Positions 20,140-29,123 of a stretch of DNA of 64,000 bases are shown here, piece by piece. The DNA comes from Acidocella sp. Its GTDB lineage: Bacteria > Pseudomonadota > Alphaproteobacteria > Acetobacterales > Acetobacteraceae. Numbering within the stretch: the stretch's first letter is position 1; each line of letters begins with the position of its first letter. The notes under the pieces are model-generated. The model saw nothing but the letters and a program-made list of their open reading frames with translations, was not told where the DNA came from and did not search any database. The stretch spans positions 156,628 through 220,627 of the forward strand of contig DAIDEE010000006.1 in the NCBI GenBank assembly GCA_027308685.1, read 5' to 3'. The position numbers and the translations under genes are program-made.

Positions 20140-20559
20140 ATGCCAATCACCTTAGAGATCATCAGCCCAGAAAAACTGCTGCTCTCCAAGCCGGTGGATA
20201 TGGTTGTTATCCCCGGCACTGAGGGCGATCTCGGTATTCTGCCGGGCCATTCCAAACTTATCACCGGCCTGCGCGGCGGGCTGGTGGATTTATACGAGAA
20301 CGGCAAAATCACCGAGCGCTTCTTCGTCTCTGGCGGCTTTGCCGAGGTCACCGAGGAGCATTGCTCGATATTGGCTGACACCATCACCCGCCAGTCCGAG
20401 CTTGATTCCGGTGTCGCTGCCGAGACGCTGGCGAAGGCGCAGGCCGACTATGACGCCACCGACATGATGGACAGCAACGCCTACCGTGAAGCTAGCGACA
20501 AATTAATCTCCGCGCAGGCGATGGTGGATTCGGTCTCAGTGAAACGGGCTGACCACTAA
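20140..20559 (+). CDS. atpC: ATP synthase F1 epsilon subunit
   Basis: The protein has 139 residues. The start at 20140 gives the family-standard MPITLEIISPEKLLLS; a longer frame from 20095 would run inside atpD and is rejected. GTEGDLGILPGHSKLITGL is the conserved epsilon beta-sandwich motif. A C-terminal helical part (AQADYDATDMMDSNAYREA, then DKLISAQAMVD) is present, so this is a full two-domain epsilon. It is the last gene of the atp cluster; no clear terminator follows. Confidence 0.95.
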   Translation: MPITLEIISPEKLLLSKPVDMVVIPGTEGDLGILPGHSKLITGLRGGLVDLYENGKITERFFVSGGFAEVTEEHCSILADTITRQSELDSGVAAETLAKAQADYDATDMMDSNAYREASDKLISAQAMVDSVSVKRADH

Positions 20560-20811
20560 ATCACTAGCGAGCAAACGAAAACTCGGCGCTCCTGCCAGCA
20601 TAGAGGGGAGGATGATCCCCGACCCCCAAACGATGGTATCTTCGCCGCACTGGTTTCTGGTGTCGGCAATGGTGGAAAACCGCTGCGGGCTCCCTAAACC
20701 TGTCATTGCCCCCATCACTTCATCCTGATTTGCGGGCGTCATGCCGGTCTGAGCCATGGCAGGTGAAGCTGAAAGCACCGCAGGGACCCGTGCAGCCACG
20801 CATTTACGGAT
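20536..20811 (-). pseudogene. Remnant of a small secreted protein in the atpC-priA gap
   Basis: The 312-base gap between atpC and priA holds a minus-strand frame. It reads like a signal peptide (RKCVAARVPAVLSASPAMAQ) followed by TGMTPANQDEV and NQCGEDTIVWG. An in-frame TAA lies about four codons before the possible GTG at 20799, so the leader has lost its usual start. After VWG the frame dissolves into unrelated residues and runs into the atpC end. The CGxDTxVW motif recalls small periplasmic proteins common in acetic acid bacteria. I read it as a decayed copy; the resemblance is from memory and weak. Confidence 0.35.
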
Positions 20812-20871
20812 TTAATGGCGAGTCAGTAAAATTTCCATCCCCGCCTGCGCGCGCCTGGCATATTGTGGCCA

Positions 20872-22851
20872 TTACATAAACGAAACAGGGTCGACATCCA
20901 CATCCACCCGCACGTTGCGCGGACTATCGGTTCGCGTCAGCCAGTCGCGCACCAAACTTTGCACATCAATATGCCGCGCCGCTTTTAACAACAGTCGCCG
21001 CCGGAAACGGCCGCGCAACAAAGCAAAAGGCGCAGGTGCTGGGCCAAGAATTTCAATGCCAGCCCCCGAAGGTGCCGAGCGGGCCAGGGCGCGAGCGGTC
21101 TGGTCGGCCATTCGCTCATCCGGCCCGCTCACAATCAGCGCCACCAACCGGCCAAACGGCGGCCAGTGTCCTGGGCGGCGCTGCACCGCTTCCTGCATCA
21201 TGAACGCATTCAAATCACCGGAGAGGAGTGCCGCCATCACCGGATGCTCCGGCGCGTAGGTTTGCAACAACACAACCCCCGGCGCTTCGGCGCGTCCGGC
21301 GCGCCCCGCCACTTGGTGCAGCATCTGCACCGTGCGTTCACCCGCCCGCAAATCACCACCGGCTAGCCCCAAATCGGCATCCACCACGCCGACCAAAGTG
21401 AGTGCCGGAAAATGCCAGCCTTTCGCCACCATCTGGGTGCCGATGATCACATCAATCTCACGGTCCAAAATCAGCCGCGCCGCCTCGGCGGCCTGTTTTG
21501 GTCCGGCAATCACATCTGAGGCCATCATCAGCACCCGCGCCTCAGGAAATGCCTCCCGTACTTCTTCGGCAATTCGTTCCACCCCCGGCCCAATCGCGGC
21601 AAAGCTGTCCTTGGCAGCACAGGCGGGGCAGGCGATAGGCATAATTGTCGCGTAGTCGCAATGATGGCAGATCAATCTTTTGTGGCTTTTATGCTCTACC
21701 AGCCAGGCGGAACAATTCGGGCAGGCCATCCGGTGCCCGCAATGACGGCATAATGTCAGCGGCGCGTAGCCACGGCGGTTGAGAAACAGCATGGCCTGCT
21801 CGCCGCGCGCCATGCTGTCGCGCATCGCCTCCAGCAGCACCGGGCTGATGAATTTGCCGCGCTCGGGCGGGTGCGCCCGCATATCCAGCGCCGCCACTTT
21901 CGGCAGTTGTGCTCCGCCATGGCGGGCCGGCAAATCCAGTCGCGCATAGCGCCCGCTCGCGGCATTCTCCACGGTCTCCAGGCTTGGCGTGGCAGAACAC
22001 AGCACGCACAAAGCCGAGGCGAACTTCGCCCGTACCACCGCCATGTCGCGGGCGTGGTACACCACGCCGTCCTCCTGCTTGAAGGCGCTCTCATGCTCCT
22101 CATCCACCACAATAAGGCCCAGCGTGGGGAAGGGGAGAAACAACGCCGAGCGCGCCCCCACCACCACATTGGCCCGGCCTTCCGCCACAGCCCGGAATGT
22201 CTCGCGCCGCATCGCGGGCGTTAACTCGGAATGCCAGACCGCCGGCGCGACATCAAAACGTTTCTCGAAACGCTGCAAAAACTGCACGGAGAGCGCAATT
22301 TCCGGCAGCAGCACCAGTGCCTGCCTGCCTGCTGCCAAACACGCTGCCACCGCTTCCAAATAAACCTCGGTCTTGCCGGAACCCGTCACGCCGTCCAGTA
22401 GTATGACGCTGAATTTTTCCGTCGCCACACTGGCTCGCAGGGCCGCCGCCGCCGCCCGCTGGTCGGCTGATAAATCGGGTCCAGCCAGCGAAAAATCCGC
22501 GCCGCCAAAGGTGAAATGTTTTGCCCGCCGCTTTGGCGCCACCAGCAAGCTGGCTTTCAACCCTAATGCCAGCACATCGCCACGCTTTGAGAGGGTGTAG
22601 TGCGCCACCCAATCCACGAACTGCCGCATCGCCTCCGGCAGTGGTGGAAAATCCAGCACCTCCGCTACCTGTTTGGTGCGGATCTGCGTATCCGGCGCTT
22701 CATCCCACACCGCGCCCACCACCATGCGCGGCCCCAGCGGCACCCGCACCAGCGTCCCAGGCACCAGCGGGGCCTCGGCCATGTAGGTGAATGCCGTATC
22801 AAACGGGAAAGGCAGCAATACGCTGACGCGGGTGGGACTCGGAGCACTCAT
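20872..22851 (-). CDS. priA: Primosomal replication protein N' (helicase PriA)
   Basis: PriA restarts stalled replication forks. In this 659-residue protein the N-terminal DNA-binding domain ([15 protein letters not shown]) precedes the helicase core, with Walker [12 protein letters not shown] near residue 160 and the DEAH-type box [15 protein letters not shown]. Eight zinc cysteines follow: [13 protein letters not shown], then CHHCDY and CPAC. Helicase motifs V/VI ([20 protein letters not shown]) are intact. The protein is somewhat shorter than E. coli PriA (732). It is divergent from fsa across 45 bases. Confidence 0.96.
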   Translation of the reverse strand: MSAPSPTRVSVLLPFPFDTAFTYMAEAPLVPGTLVRVPLGPRMVVGAVWDEAPDTQIRTKQVAEVLDFPPLPEAMRQFVDWVAHYTLSKRGDVLALGLKASLLVAPKRRAKHFTFGGADFSLAGPDLSADQRAAAAALRASVATEKFSVILLDGVTGSGKTEVYLEAVAACLAAGRQALVLLPEIALSVQFLQRFEKRFDVAPAVWHSELTPAMRRETFRAVAEGRANVVVGARSALFLPFPTLGLIVVDEEHESAFKQEDGVVYHARDMAVVRAKFASALCVLCSATPSLETVENAASGRYARLDLPARHGGAQLPKVAALDMRAHPPERGKFISPVLLEAMRDSMARGEQAMLFLNRRGYAPLTLCRHCGHRMACPNCSAWLVEHKSHKRLICHHCDYATIMPIACPACAAKDSFAAIGPGVERIAEEVREAFPEARVLMMASDVIAGPKQAAEAARLILDREIDVIIGTQMVAKGWHFPALTLVGVVDADLGLAGGDLRAGERTVQMLHQVAGRAGRAEAPGVVLLQTYAPEHPVMAALLSGDLNAFMMQEAVQRRPGHWPPFGRLVALIVSGPDERMADQTARALARSAPSGAGIEILGPAPAPFALLRGRFRRRLLLKAARHIDVQSLVRDWLTRTDSPRNVRVDVDVDPVSFM

Positions 22852-22896
22852 GGTTTAAGCAATGTCATACACCTAACCCCTCCGGGAGGAGAAAAT

Positions 22897-23553
22897 ATGA
22901 AGTTCTTTGTCGATACCGCCGAAATTGCTGAAATCAGAGACCTGGCGGCGACTGGCCTGTTGGATGGCGTAACCACCAACCCCTCCCTGATCGCCAAGTC
23001 GGGCCGCAATATTCTGGAAGTTATCGCTGAAATTTGCGCCATCGTGCCCGGCCCGGTGAGTGCCGAGGTGGCTGCCACCGACTATGCCCAAATGCTGAAA
23101 GAGGCGGCGGCGCTGAAGGCGATCGCGCCGAATGTCACCATCAAAGTACCGCTGACACCTGATGGCTTGAAAGCCTGTTATGCGCTCTCCCAAGAGGGTA
23201 CCATGGTAAATGTCACGCTGTGCTTCTCTTCGGCGCAGGCGCTACTGGCCGCTAAGGCCGGTGCCACTTTTATCTCACCTTTCGTGGGCCGGCTCGATGA
23301 TATCGGCCAGAACGGCATGGACCTGATCGCCGACATCGTCCAAATTTACGCCAACTACCCAGCGATCAAAACTGAGGTGCTGGTGGCCTCCATCCGCAAC
23401 CCCATCCACCTCATCGAAGCCGCCAAAATTGGTGCTGATGTCGCCACAATCCCGCCCAACGTCATCCGCCAGCTCTACAACCACCCGCTGACCAGCAGTG
23501 GCTTGGCTGCCTTCCTGACCGACTGGGCTAAAACCGGCCAGACGATTGGCTGA
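22897..23553 (+). CDS. fsa: Fructose-6-phosphate aldolase / short transaldolase
   Basis: The start at 22897 follows GGGAGGAG and gives the family-standard [17 protein letters not shown] longer frame from 22600 overlaps priA and is rejected. At 218 residues it matches the short TalC/Fsa subgroup. [13 protein letters not shown] and the Schiff-base lysine in [13 protein letters not shown] are visible. Many short members act as transaldolases in the pentose phosphate pathway, so the reaction is either C3 transfer or fructose-6-phosphate cleavage. xerC overlaps its end by eight bases. Confidence 0.92.
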   Translation: MKFFVDTAEIAEIRDLAATGLLDGVTTNPSLIAKSGRNILEVIAEICAIVPGPVSAEVAATDYAQMLKEAAALKAIAPNVTIKVPLTPDGLKACYALSQEGTMVNVTLCFSSAQALLAAKAGATFISPFVGRLDDIGQNGMDLIADIVQIYANYPAIKTEVLVASIRNPIHLIEAAKIGADVATIPPNVIRQLYNHPLTSSGLAAFLTDWAKTGQTIG

Positions 23554-24457
23554 AGCCGCTGAGGCGCTGCGCGTAAAATTTCTCTCCTGGCTAGGGGGAG
23601 AACGCCGCGCGGCGCCGAAAACGGTGGAAACCTATGGGCGCGATATCGCCGCCTTCCTGGGGTTTCTCACCAACCATACCGGCGGTGAACCTACCGCCGC
23701 GACGTTGCAAAATCTCCGTGCCGCCGATGTCCGCGCCTGGCTGGCGCAGGAAGCGAAAAACGGAGCCGGTAATGCCACCCGCGCCAAAAAACTATCTGCC
23801 ACAGCGACGTTTTTCAAATTTTTGCATAAGCGCCATTGCATCGAAACCACGGCACTTTCGCTCATCACCCGGCCACGTCCCAAGCGTCCATTGCCGCGAG
23901 CCCTCACTCTGGCCGATGCGGCTCTTGTTACCACTGACATCGGTGATGCTTCGGACATTGCCGCGATCCAGGCGCGTGATGCTGCGTTAATGTGCCTGCT
24001 GTATGGCGCTGGCCTGCGGATCAATGAGGCGCTGAGCCTGAATGTCGGGGATGTTCCGCGCGTTGGAAATCCGATGCGCGTCACCGGCAAGGGCAATAAA
24101 CAGCGCATTGTCCCTATTTTGTCGGTCGTGCATGAGGCACTGGCTACGCATCTGAAACTTCACCCCAACCCGGCGGCAACGGAACCCTTGTTTATCGGGC
24201 TGCGCGGTAAGCGCCTGAACGCCGGGGTGGTGCAGAAAACGCTGCGCGATTTCCGACGCCTCAATGGCCTGCCCGAGCACGCCACCCCGCATGCGCTACG
24301 CCACTCGTTTGCCACGCACCTACTCTCAGGCGGGGCGGATTTACGCTCGATCCAGGAACTCCTCGGCCACGCCAGCCTCTCCACCACCCAGCGCTATACC
24401 GATGTGGATACCGACCAGCTTATGGCAGTTTGGCGCTCAGCCCACCCCCGCGCTTAA
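23546..24457 (+). CDS. xerC: Tyrosine recombinase XerC, TTG start
   Basis: XerC resolves chromosome dimers at dif together with XerD. The 303-residue protein has an N-terminal SAM-like domain ([16 protein letters not shown]). The catalytic set is complete: Arg in [10 protein letters not shown], Lys in [24 protein letters not shown], and [13 protein letters not shown] with the nucleophilic Tyr. The start is a TTG at 23546 that overlaps the fsa stop by eight bases. The protein could be XerD by eye, but in this family the context next to priA and short transaldolase is usual for xerC. Confidence 0.88.
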   Translation: MAEAAEALRVKFLSWLGGERRAAPKTVETYGRDIAAFLGFLTNHTGGEPTAATLQNLRAADVRAWLAQEAKNGAGNATRAKKLSATATFFKFLHKRHCIETTALSLITRPRPKRPLPRALTLADAALVTTDIGDASDIAAIQARDAALMCLLYGAGLRINEALSLNVGDVPRVGNPMRVTGKGNKQRIVPILSVVHEALATHLKLHPNPAATEPLFIGLRGKRLNAGVVQKTLRDFRRLNGLPEHATPHALRHSFATHLLSGGADLRSIQELLGHASLSTTQRYTDVDTDQLMAVWRSAHPRA

Positions 24458-25584
24458 TCGTTGGCGGGGTATAACGCCATTAAGCGCTTTTGATAGCGCC
24501 ACAGGCTGAACAGGCGTGACAGGCCGATCGCTTTCAAGCCCTTTGCGCGCATGATCGCCCCAATTTTGAACGATTCCCCATAATGGAAAAACTGCGTTTG
24601 ATAGGCTTTGCGGATACTCATCGCAGGGTCCCAGATATTAGTGGCTTCCGAACCGCTGCCGTTAAATTCAATGATTTTGAAGTTCTGGCCGGCGCGCAAA
24701 TCATCAAGGCTATCATAGCGCAGGTCGATCCGGGAGAAGTATAAATCCGGCATATCCTTTGCAATCGCGTCAATCCGCGCGGTCAGGCAGGGGGTAACGA
24801 TCTCCAGCCCATCCTTAAAAATTGAGCCCCGGCAATGGTTGCCAACAAACACCAACTGCACTGTTTCGCCGGGTGGCGGTATCCGCTCGGCCTTGGCCGC
24901 CAATTTTGGCAACAGGAGCTTTGCTACGGCGCGCAGGCGTGGATCAGCGTTGATCAAGGCCCGGATATTTTGCACCCCATCGCCGGTGACGGCGGGTGGG
25001 TATTTCAACGTGACTGAGGTGATCCTCCCGGTTGCTTCATCCGGGCGGCGAATATAAAATATTCCAGCCTCACCTGGCTTGGTGACCAAGGTCTGCAATT
25101 GTAGTCTGGTGGCTCGCGGAAATGCCGCCAGATAGGCGGCAAGCTCTGCATCGTCTCGTACAATGCGTACGCCCACGCCATTACAGCTCATGTCGGGCTT
25201 GGCAACCAGCGGGTAGCTCAGATGGGCCTCTGCCATTGCTATTTTAGCCAGTGCTAAATCATTGGCATCATTGTGGCCGGAGGTCGTGAGCTCGGCGTAA
25301 TCGGCAATCCACAGTCGGGCGAACGGACCAGCTAACGCCAGAATATCGTTTTTAGACTCGCCGCAAATGCCCCCCGCATCAATTCGCGGGTTGGCGAGGC
25401 TCGGTAGCGTGATGCTGCGATATTTAATGGCGTTAAAAATCCAGAACAATACAACCGGTGCGTAGAACAGCCAGCCTGGCCAGAACTCGAAAAATGATAC
25501 GGGACTTGCGGATGGCTTCCGCCGGCTCCAACTTGCTGGCATGAAACGAGCTCGCAGAGTGGTTGCGAGCGAAGTTTCGCTCAT
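24454..25584 (-). CDS. ATP-grasp enzyme with N-terminal hydrophobic segment
   Basis: The protein has 376 residues. After about 35 residues there is a hydrophobic stretch (FFEFWPGWLFYAPVVLFWIF) that could anchor it in the membrane. GGICGESKNDIL follows at about residue 75. The C-terminal two thirds show ATP-grasp features: YPLVAKPDMSCNGVGVRIV, then LQTLVTKPGEAGIFYIR and a metal-binding end FKIIEFNGSGSEATN. D-Ala-D-Ala ligase-like annotation is common for such proteins, but the amide- or ester-forming substrate is unknown. It overlaps the DedA gene by four bases and converges on xerC with overlapping stops. Confidence 0.75.
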   Translation of the reverse strand: MSETSLATTLRARFMPASWSRRKPSASPVSFFEFWPGWLFYAPVVLFWIFNAIKYRSITLPSLANPRIDAGGICGESKNDILALAGPFARLWIADYAELTTSGHNDANDLALAKIAMAEAHLSYPLVAKPDMSCNGVGVRIVRDDAELAAYLAAFPRATRLQLQTLVTKPGEAGIFYIRRPDEATGRITSVTLKYPPAVTGDGVQNIRALINADPRLRAVAKLLLPKLAAKAERIPPPGETVQLVFVGNHCRGSIFKDGLEIVTPCLTARIDAIAKDMPDLYFSRIDLRYDSLDDLRAGQNFKIIEFNGSGSEATNIWDPAMSIRKAYQTQFFHYGESFKIGAIMRAKGLKAIGLSRLFSLWRYQKRLMALYPAND

Positions 25585-26165
25585 GACGATGTCCTATTGT
25601 TATACAGCCTTGCCGCCAAACGCCCTGTAACAATCAACATACCGCAAAAAACCCCCAAACCAGCCCAGCGCCAGGCGCCGAGATAAACCATCATGAAGAG
25701 CCCCAGCTTCATACTGATAAAGAACAGTCCGGACGTCCAAATCAAGGTTGCGCCGATGGCGGCTGTTGTGAACTTTTGTAACGGCGCGTGCAAAAACCCC
25801 ATAGTTGTATAGGTGGGTAGTCGTAAGCCCGGAATAAAGCGACTTACTAAAACAATAGGAATGACGCGCTGACTCACCCATTCGCGTCCCAGATCCTGCC
25901 GCCGTGCGGGTACCAGGCGCTGCGCCCAACGATGATGTGCCGAGAGCCTTCCCAGCCCATACAACCCAAGGTCTCCCAATACGATACCAGCATACAGAGC
26001 CCCCAGCGCCAGGGGTAATGAGAGAAAACCGGTAGCCACCTGCATGGCGGCCAGCAACGTGGCAGCATCTTCCAGGATAAAGGTACCGCCAATGATAATC
26101 GCTGCCTGCATCGGCTTACTGCCGGCCGCGGCGATCAGATAGCTGGTGAATTCTGAGGTTATCAT
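25581..26165 (-). CDS. DedA/VTT-family membrane protein
   Basis: The protein has 194 residues with about five hydrophobic segments. The DedA motif set is present: FILEDAATLLAAM near residue 30 (acidic ED pair), GDLGLYGLGRL near residue 65, and SRFIPGLRLPTYTTMGF near residue 108. The FxxGxR-type motif is reduced to FIPGLR. DedA proteins are implicated in recycling undecaprenyl phosphate or lipid flipping. Four-base overlap with the ATP-grasp gene indicates a two-gene operon. Confidence 0.85.
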   Translation of the reverse strand: MITSEFTSYLIAAAGSKPMQAAIIIGGTFILEDAATLLAAMQVATGFLSLPLALGALYAGIVLGDLGLYGLGRLSAHHRWAQRLVPARRQDLGREWVSQRVIPIVLVSRFIPGLRLPTYTTMGFLHAPLQKFTTAAIGATLIWTSGLFFISMKLGLFMMVYLGAWRWAGLGVFCGMLIVTGRLAARLYNNRTSS

Positions 26166-26216
26166 GGTGCCGTCACATACGGGTGCGGCGGATAAAAGCC
26201 AAACCGGCGGGGCTTA

Positions 26217-27572
26217 TTAGCCCTCCGAGAGGCTGCGTGAGGCCAAATGGTCCGTTTGCGGCGGAATGATGAAGCACGAGGCGCCGTGCGCCGAAAGTTG
26301 CGAGCAGGTGGCGTGCGCAGCATCATGCGAGAGACCAGCGACCTGGGCTGTCCACATTATTTTGCCATGAACTTCCAACCGGGCCACCCGGGCGATCCCC
26401 TCGCCACGCATCCGCCGTACGGCATTTGCTTGCGCACGGGCACTGCTAAATAGCTTGAAGCTGCCAACCTGAGCGGTCCAACCAGACGTAACATTATGGG
26501 GCTTCGGACGGTTCGCGGCCACCTCAACCGGTTTGGCATGCGGTTTGGTCTTGGTCACAGGAACGTCCACCGGGCGAGTCGTCGCCGCATCTGCTGAAGA
26601 GATCAGGGATGGACCGTTTTGTTTGATCGGCTGAACGACCGTCGGCAGATTGCTGGCCATCATCGTGGCGGTGGCGCTGGGGGCTTCAAAACCATTGTCC
26701 AGCATGGCGGTCATTTGCTGGTAGGTGGCGCCCCACGAGGGCTCGTGCAATTCAACCCCAATCAGCACGCGGCCATCACGCATGGCGCTGGTGATCAGGT
26801 TGTGGCGGGCCAGGGTGGTGTACCCGGTTTTCATGCCGGTGGCCCCCGGGTAGGTTTTTAACATATTGTTATTGCTATAAATTGTATGTCCGTCAAGGTC
26901 GAATTTCTGAACTTCAAAAAACGGCTGGTCCTGCGGGAATGTCATCACAATGTCGCGTGCCAGAATAGCAAGGTCGCGGGCGGTGGAAACTTGGTTTGGG
27001 TTGGGCAGCCCGGAGGCGTTGTAAAATCGCGTCTGTTCCATGCCCAGCGCATGGGCTCGTTGGGTCATCAGTTCAGCGCAATGCTCTTCCGATCCACCGC
27101 CGAGATATTCACCAAGTGCAGTGGCAGCATCGTTGGCTGACATCGTTGTCATCGATAAAATCGCCTGGCGGACCGTAATGGTGGACCCTGGTGCGAGGCC
27201 GAGTTTCACGGGTTGCACGCTGGCGGCATGCTCGGAGATCGGGATTCGCGTGTCGAGCGTGATCTGCCCGTCGCGTAGGGCTTCAAACGCCAGGTCAAGG
27301 GTCATCAGCTTGGTCAGGCTGGCGGGGTAGCGTGGCGTATCTGCGCCGGATGCTGCCAGCACATGCCCGGTGCTGGCGTCAATTAAAATGGCGCTGACGC
27401 CAGAGGCTGTGGGGCCAAAACCACTATCGGCCGGAGCCGGGGCGATATGCCGCGTTTTGTCGGAGCGCGCTTGCGCCGAAGGGGCTGTTAGTAAACTGGC
27501 AGCGACCAAACATGAACTGAGCGCAGCAATGGTTACAATAGAAGATTTCACGTATTGTTTTGCCCGTAACAT
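26217..27572 (-). CDS. dacA: D-alanyl-D-alanine carboxypeptidase with C-terminal SPOR domain
   Basis: This penicillin-binding protein trims pentapeptide side chains of peptidoglycan. The ATG at 27572 gives a signal peptide (MLRAKQYVKSSIVTIAALSS, cleaved after SAQA). The active-site motifs are ASLTKLM (SxxK), SANDAA (SxN) and MKTGYT (KTG). After a linker rich in Pro/Lys, the last 80 residues form a SPOR domain (GWTAQVGSFKLFSSARAQAN) that binds denuded glycan at division sites. A longer frame from 27644 lacks signal character. Symbol by family only; DacA, DacC and DacF are not separable here. Confidence 0.9.
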   Translation of the reverse strand: MLRAKQYVKSSIVTIAALSSCLVAASLLTAPSAQARSDKTRHIAPAPADSGFGPTASGVSAILIDASTGHVLAASGADTPRYPASLTKLMTLDLAFEALRDGQITLDTRIPISEHAASVQPVKLGLAPGSTITVRQAILSMTTMSANDAATALGEYLGGGSEEHCAELMTQRAHALGMEQTRFYNASGLPNPNQVSTARDLAILARDIVMTFPQDQPFFEVQKFDLDGHTIYSNNNMLKTYPGATGMKTGYTTLARHNLITSAMRDGRVLIGVELHEPSWGATYQQMTAMLDNGFEAPSATATMMASNLPTVVQPIKQNGPSLISSADAATTRPVDVPVTKTKPHAKPVEVAANRPKPHNVTSGWTAQVGSFKLFSSARAQANAVRRMRGEGIARVARLEVHGKIMWTAQVAGLSHDAAHATCSQLSAHGASCFIIPPQTDHLASRSLSEG

Positions 27573-27739
27573 GATGCTCTGTCCAACAAATTTATGAATT
27601 GCATTACACAGTGACGCCGTCATCTGTCCAGCCAAAATAACCAAAAGTCGTAAAAAGCCAAAGGCTTAGCGAGCACTTCCTCAGATAAAATTCAGTAATC
27701 AGGTTGGTTGTATTTTTTTGTGCGACGCAACAATTTTTC

Positions 27740-27768
27740 TTGACCTGTTGATTTCATTCAACTATACC
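27740..27768 (+). promoter_or_regulatory. Phasin promoter (sigma70 type)
   Basis: TTGACC at 27740-27745 and TATACC at 27763-27768 are separated by 17 bases, upstream of the phasin gene. Two TGC/GCA-containing segments flank it: TGCGACGCA at 27721-27729 and CTGCACTGC at 27776-27784. They resemble the TGC-N3-GCA type sites reported for the polyhydroxyalkanoate regulator PhaR. The promoter is well formed; the operator reading is tentative. Confidence 0.55.
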
Positions 27769-27862
27769 AGATTTGCTGCACTGCGGTAAGTACCGTATTC
27801 GCTCGACGTGTTGGGGCTGGTGCAGAGGTTTTAATCATGTCCTAACCAGGAGTTTGACTATT

Positions 27863-28399
27863 ATGAGCACCACCAAGTCCAAAGCCACTGCCGCTGTTGT
27901 TGATTCCACTGCCGAGACCGTTAACGAAACCGCTGCCGCCGCTGCCAAGGGTTTTGATAAAACCCTGACCGCGATGAAGGATGGTATGGAAAAGGCTTCC
28001 AAAGGCTTTGAATCCCAGCAGGTTAAAATGAAGGAAAGCGTTGAAAAAGCCATGAAAACAGCTGAAGAAATGGTTGCGTTTAGCCAGGGTAACGTTGAAG
28101 CCTTCATGAAGGCTTCGCAGATTTTCACGACCGGCTTGCAGGACCTTTCCAAGCACCTGACCGCCCAGAGCAAGGCTGCTTTTGAAGAATCCACTTCCTT
28201 CACCAAAACCCTTATGGGCGTGAAGTCTGTCAAGGAAGCTGTCGACCTGCAGTCCGGCTTTGCCAAGGCTTCGCTCGAGAAGGCTGTCGCTGAGACCAGC
28301 AAGATTACCGACGCTTCCGTGAAGCTGGCCGAACAGGCCGTTGCGCCGCTGACCGCTCGTCTGACCTTGGCTGTCGAAAAGTTCGGCAAGACCCACTAA
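27863..28399 (+). CDS. Phasin-family protein (polyhydroxyalkanoate granule)
   Basis: The protein has 178 residues from the ATG at 27863, which follows CAGGAG. An earlier in-frame ATG at 27773 would fall just after the promoter and add a Cys/Trp-rich leader unlike the family. The body is amphipathic helix rich in Ala, Lys and Glu. MVAFSQGNVEAFMKASQIF is the phasin-type core, followed by LQDLSKHL and KAAFEESTSF. Phasins coat storage granules of polyhydroxyalkanoate. A strong terminator follows, so the gene is monocistronic. Confidence 0.88.
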   Translation: MSTTKSKATAAVVDSTAETVNETAAAAAKGFDKTLTAMKDGMEKASKGFESQQVKMKESVEKAMKTAEEMVAFSQGNVEAFMKASQIFTTGLQDLSKHLTAQSKAAFEESTSFTKTLMGVKSVKEAVDLQSGFAKASLEKAVAETSKITDASVKLAEQAVAPLTARLTLAVEKFGKTH

Positions 28400-28422
28400 T
28401 TCGTTAAATCTTAACGGATAAC

Positions 28423-28456
28423 AAAGGCTCGAACCGCAAGGTTCGGGCCTTTTTGT
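28423..28456 (+). terminator. Rho-independent terminator after the phasin gene
   Basis: A ten-pair stem (GGCTCGAACC with GGTTCGGGCC, one G-T wobble) closes a GCAA tetraloop. It is followed directly by TTTTTG. It lies 25 bases after the phasin stop. Confidence 0.9.
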
Positions 28457-28583
28457 TTGTGTGCGGTAATTTTTTTGTAAACCTCCGCCTCTCTCCCTTT
28501 CACAGGTGGCCGGCGGTTCGATATGATAGTGACTTGCTGTCTGAGGGGTCCCCCCTTGCATTGCCTGAAATAAGAGACAGGAT

Positions 28584-28919
28584 ATGGGTATGAGTGACAA
28601 TGATAAGCGCAAAGGCTCCGACAGTCCGGTTACCGGCGTGGTGGTCAAACCGCGTCCGAAAACGCGCAAACCCACCATGTACAAGGTTTTAATGCTTAAC
28701 GACGACTACACGCCGATGGAGTTCGTTGTGCATGTGCTCGAGCGGTTTTTCCAGAAGTCGCGCGACCAAGCGACACAGATCATGCTGCATGTGCACCGCC
28801 GTGGAGTCGGGGTGTGCGGCGTTTACACTTATGAAGTGGCCGAAACCAAGGTGACCCAGGTGATGGACCTGGCCCGCCAGAACCAGCATCCTCTGCAATG
28901 CACCATTGAAAAAGAATGA
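28584..28919 (+). CDS. clpS: ATP-dependent Clp protease adaptor ClpS
   Basis: ClpS delivers N-degron substrates to ClpAP. The 111-residue protein has the family core [20 protein letters not shown], with the Asp-Asp pair that binds the N-terminal amine, and [20 protein letters not shown]. It lies 183 bases ahead of clpA on the same strand, the standard clpS-clpA arrangement. The N-terminal 25 residues are charged and flexible, as expected. Confidence 0.95.
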   Translation: MGMSDNDKRKGSDSPVTGVVVKPRPKTRKPTMYKVLMLNDDYTPMEFVVHVLERFFQKSRDQATQIMLHVHRRGVGVCGVYTYEVAETKVTQVMDLARQNQHPLQCTIEKE

Positions 28920-29123
28920 CGTGAAGGTGACCCTGACAAGATCGTTCAGCATCACCACTTATTTTTATTGCGGCGCTATGACAGCACTCTATAGTCTGAA
29001 CTTGCGGCGGGACATTGAGGTTGGCTTCATATTTGTCGCATAAACTTGGCCGGGCTGGGCAGGCCATTTTGACGCCCGGGGATTAGAGCGCCGTGGTTCG
29101 GCGTGAAGGAACGGTTTAGATCC

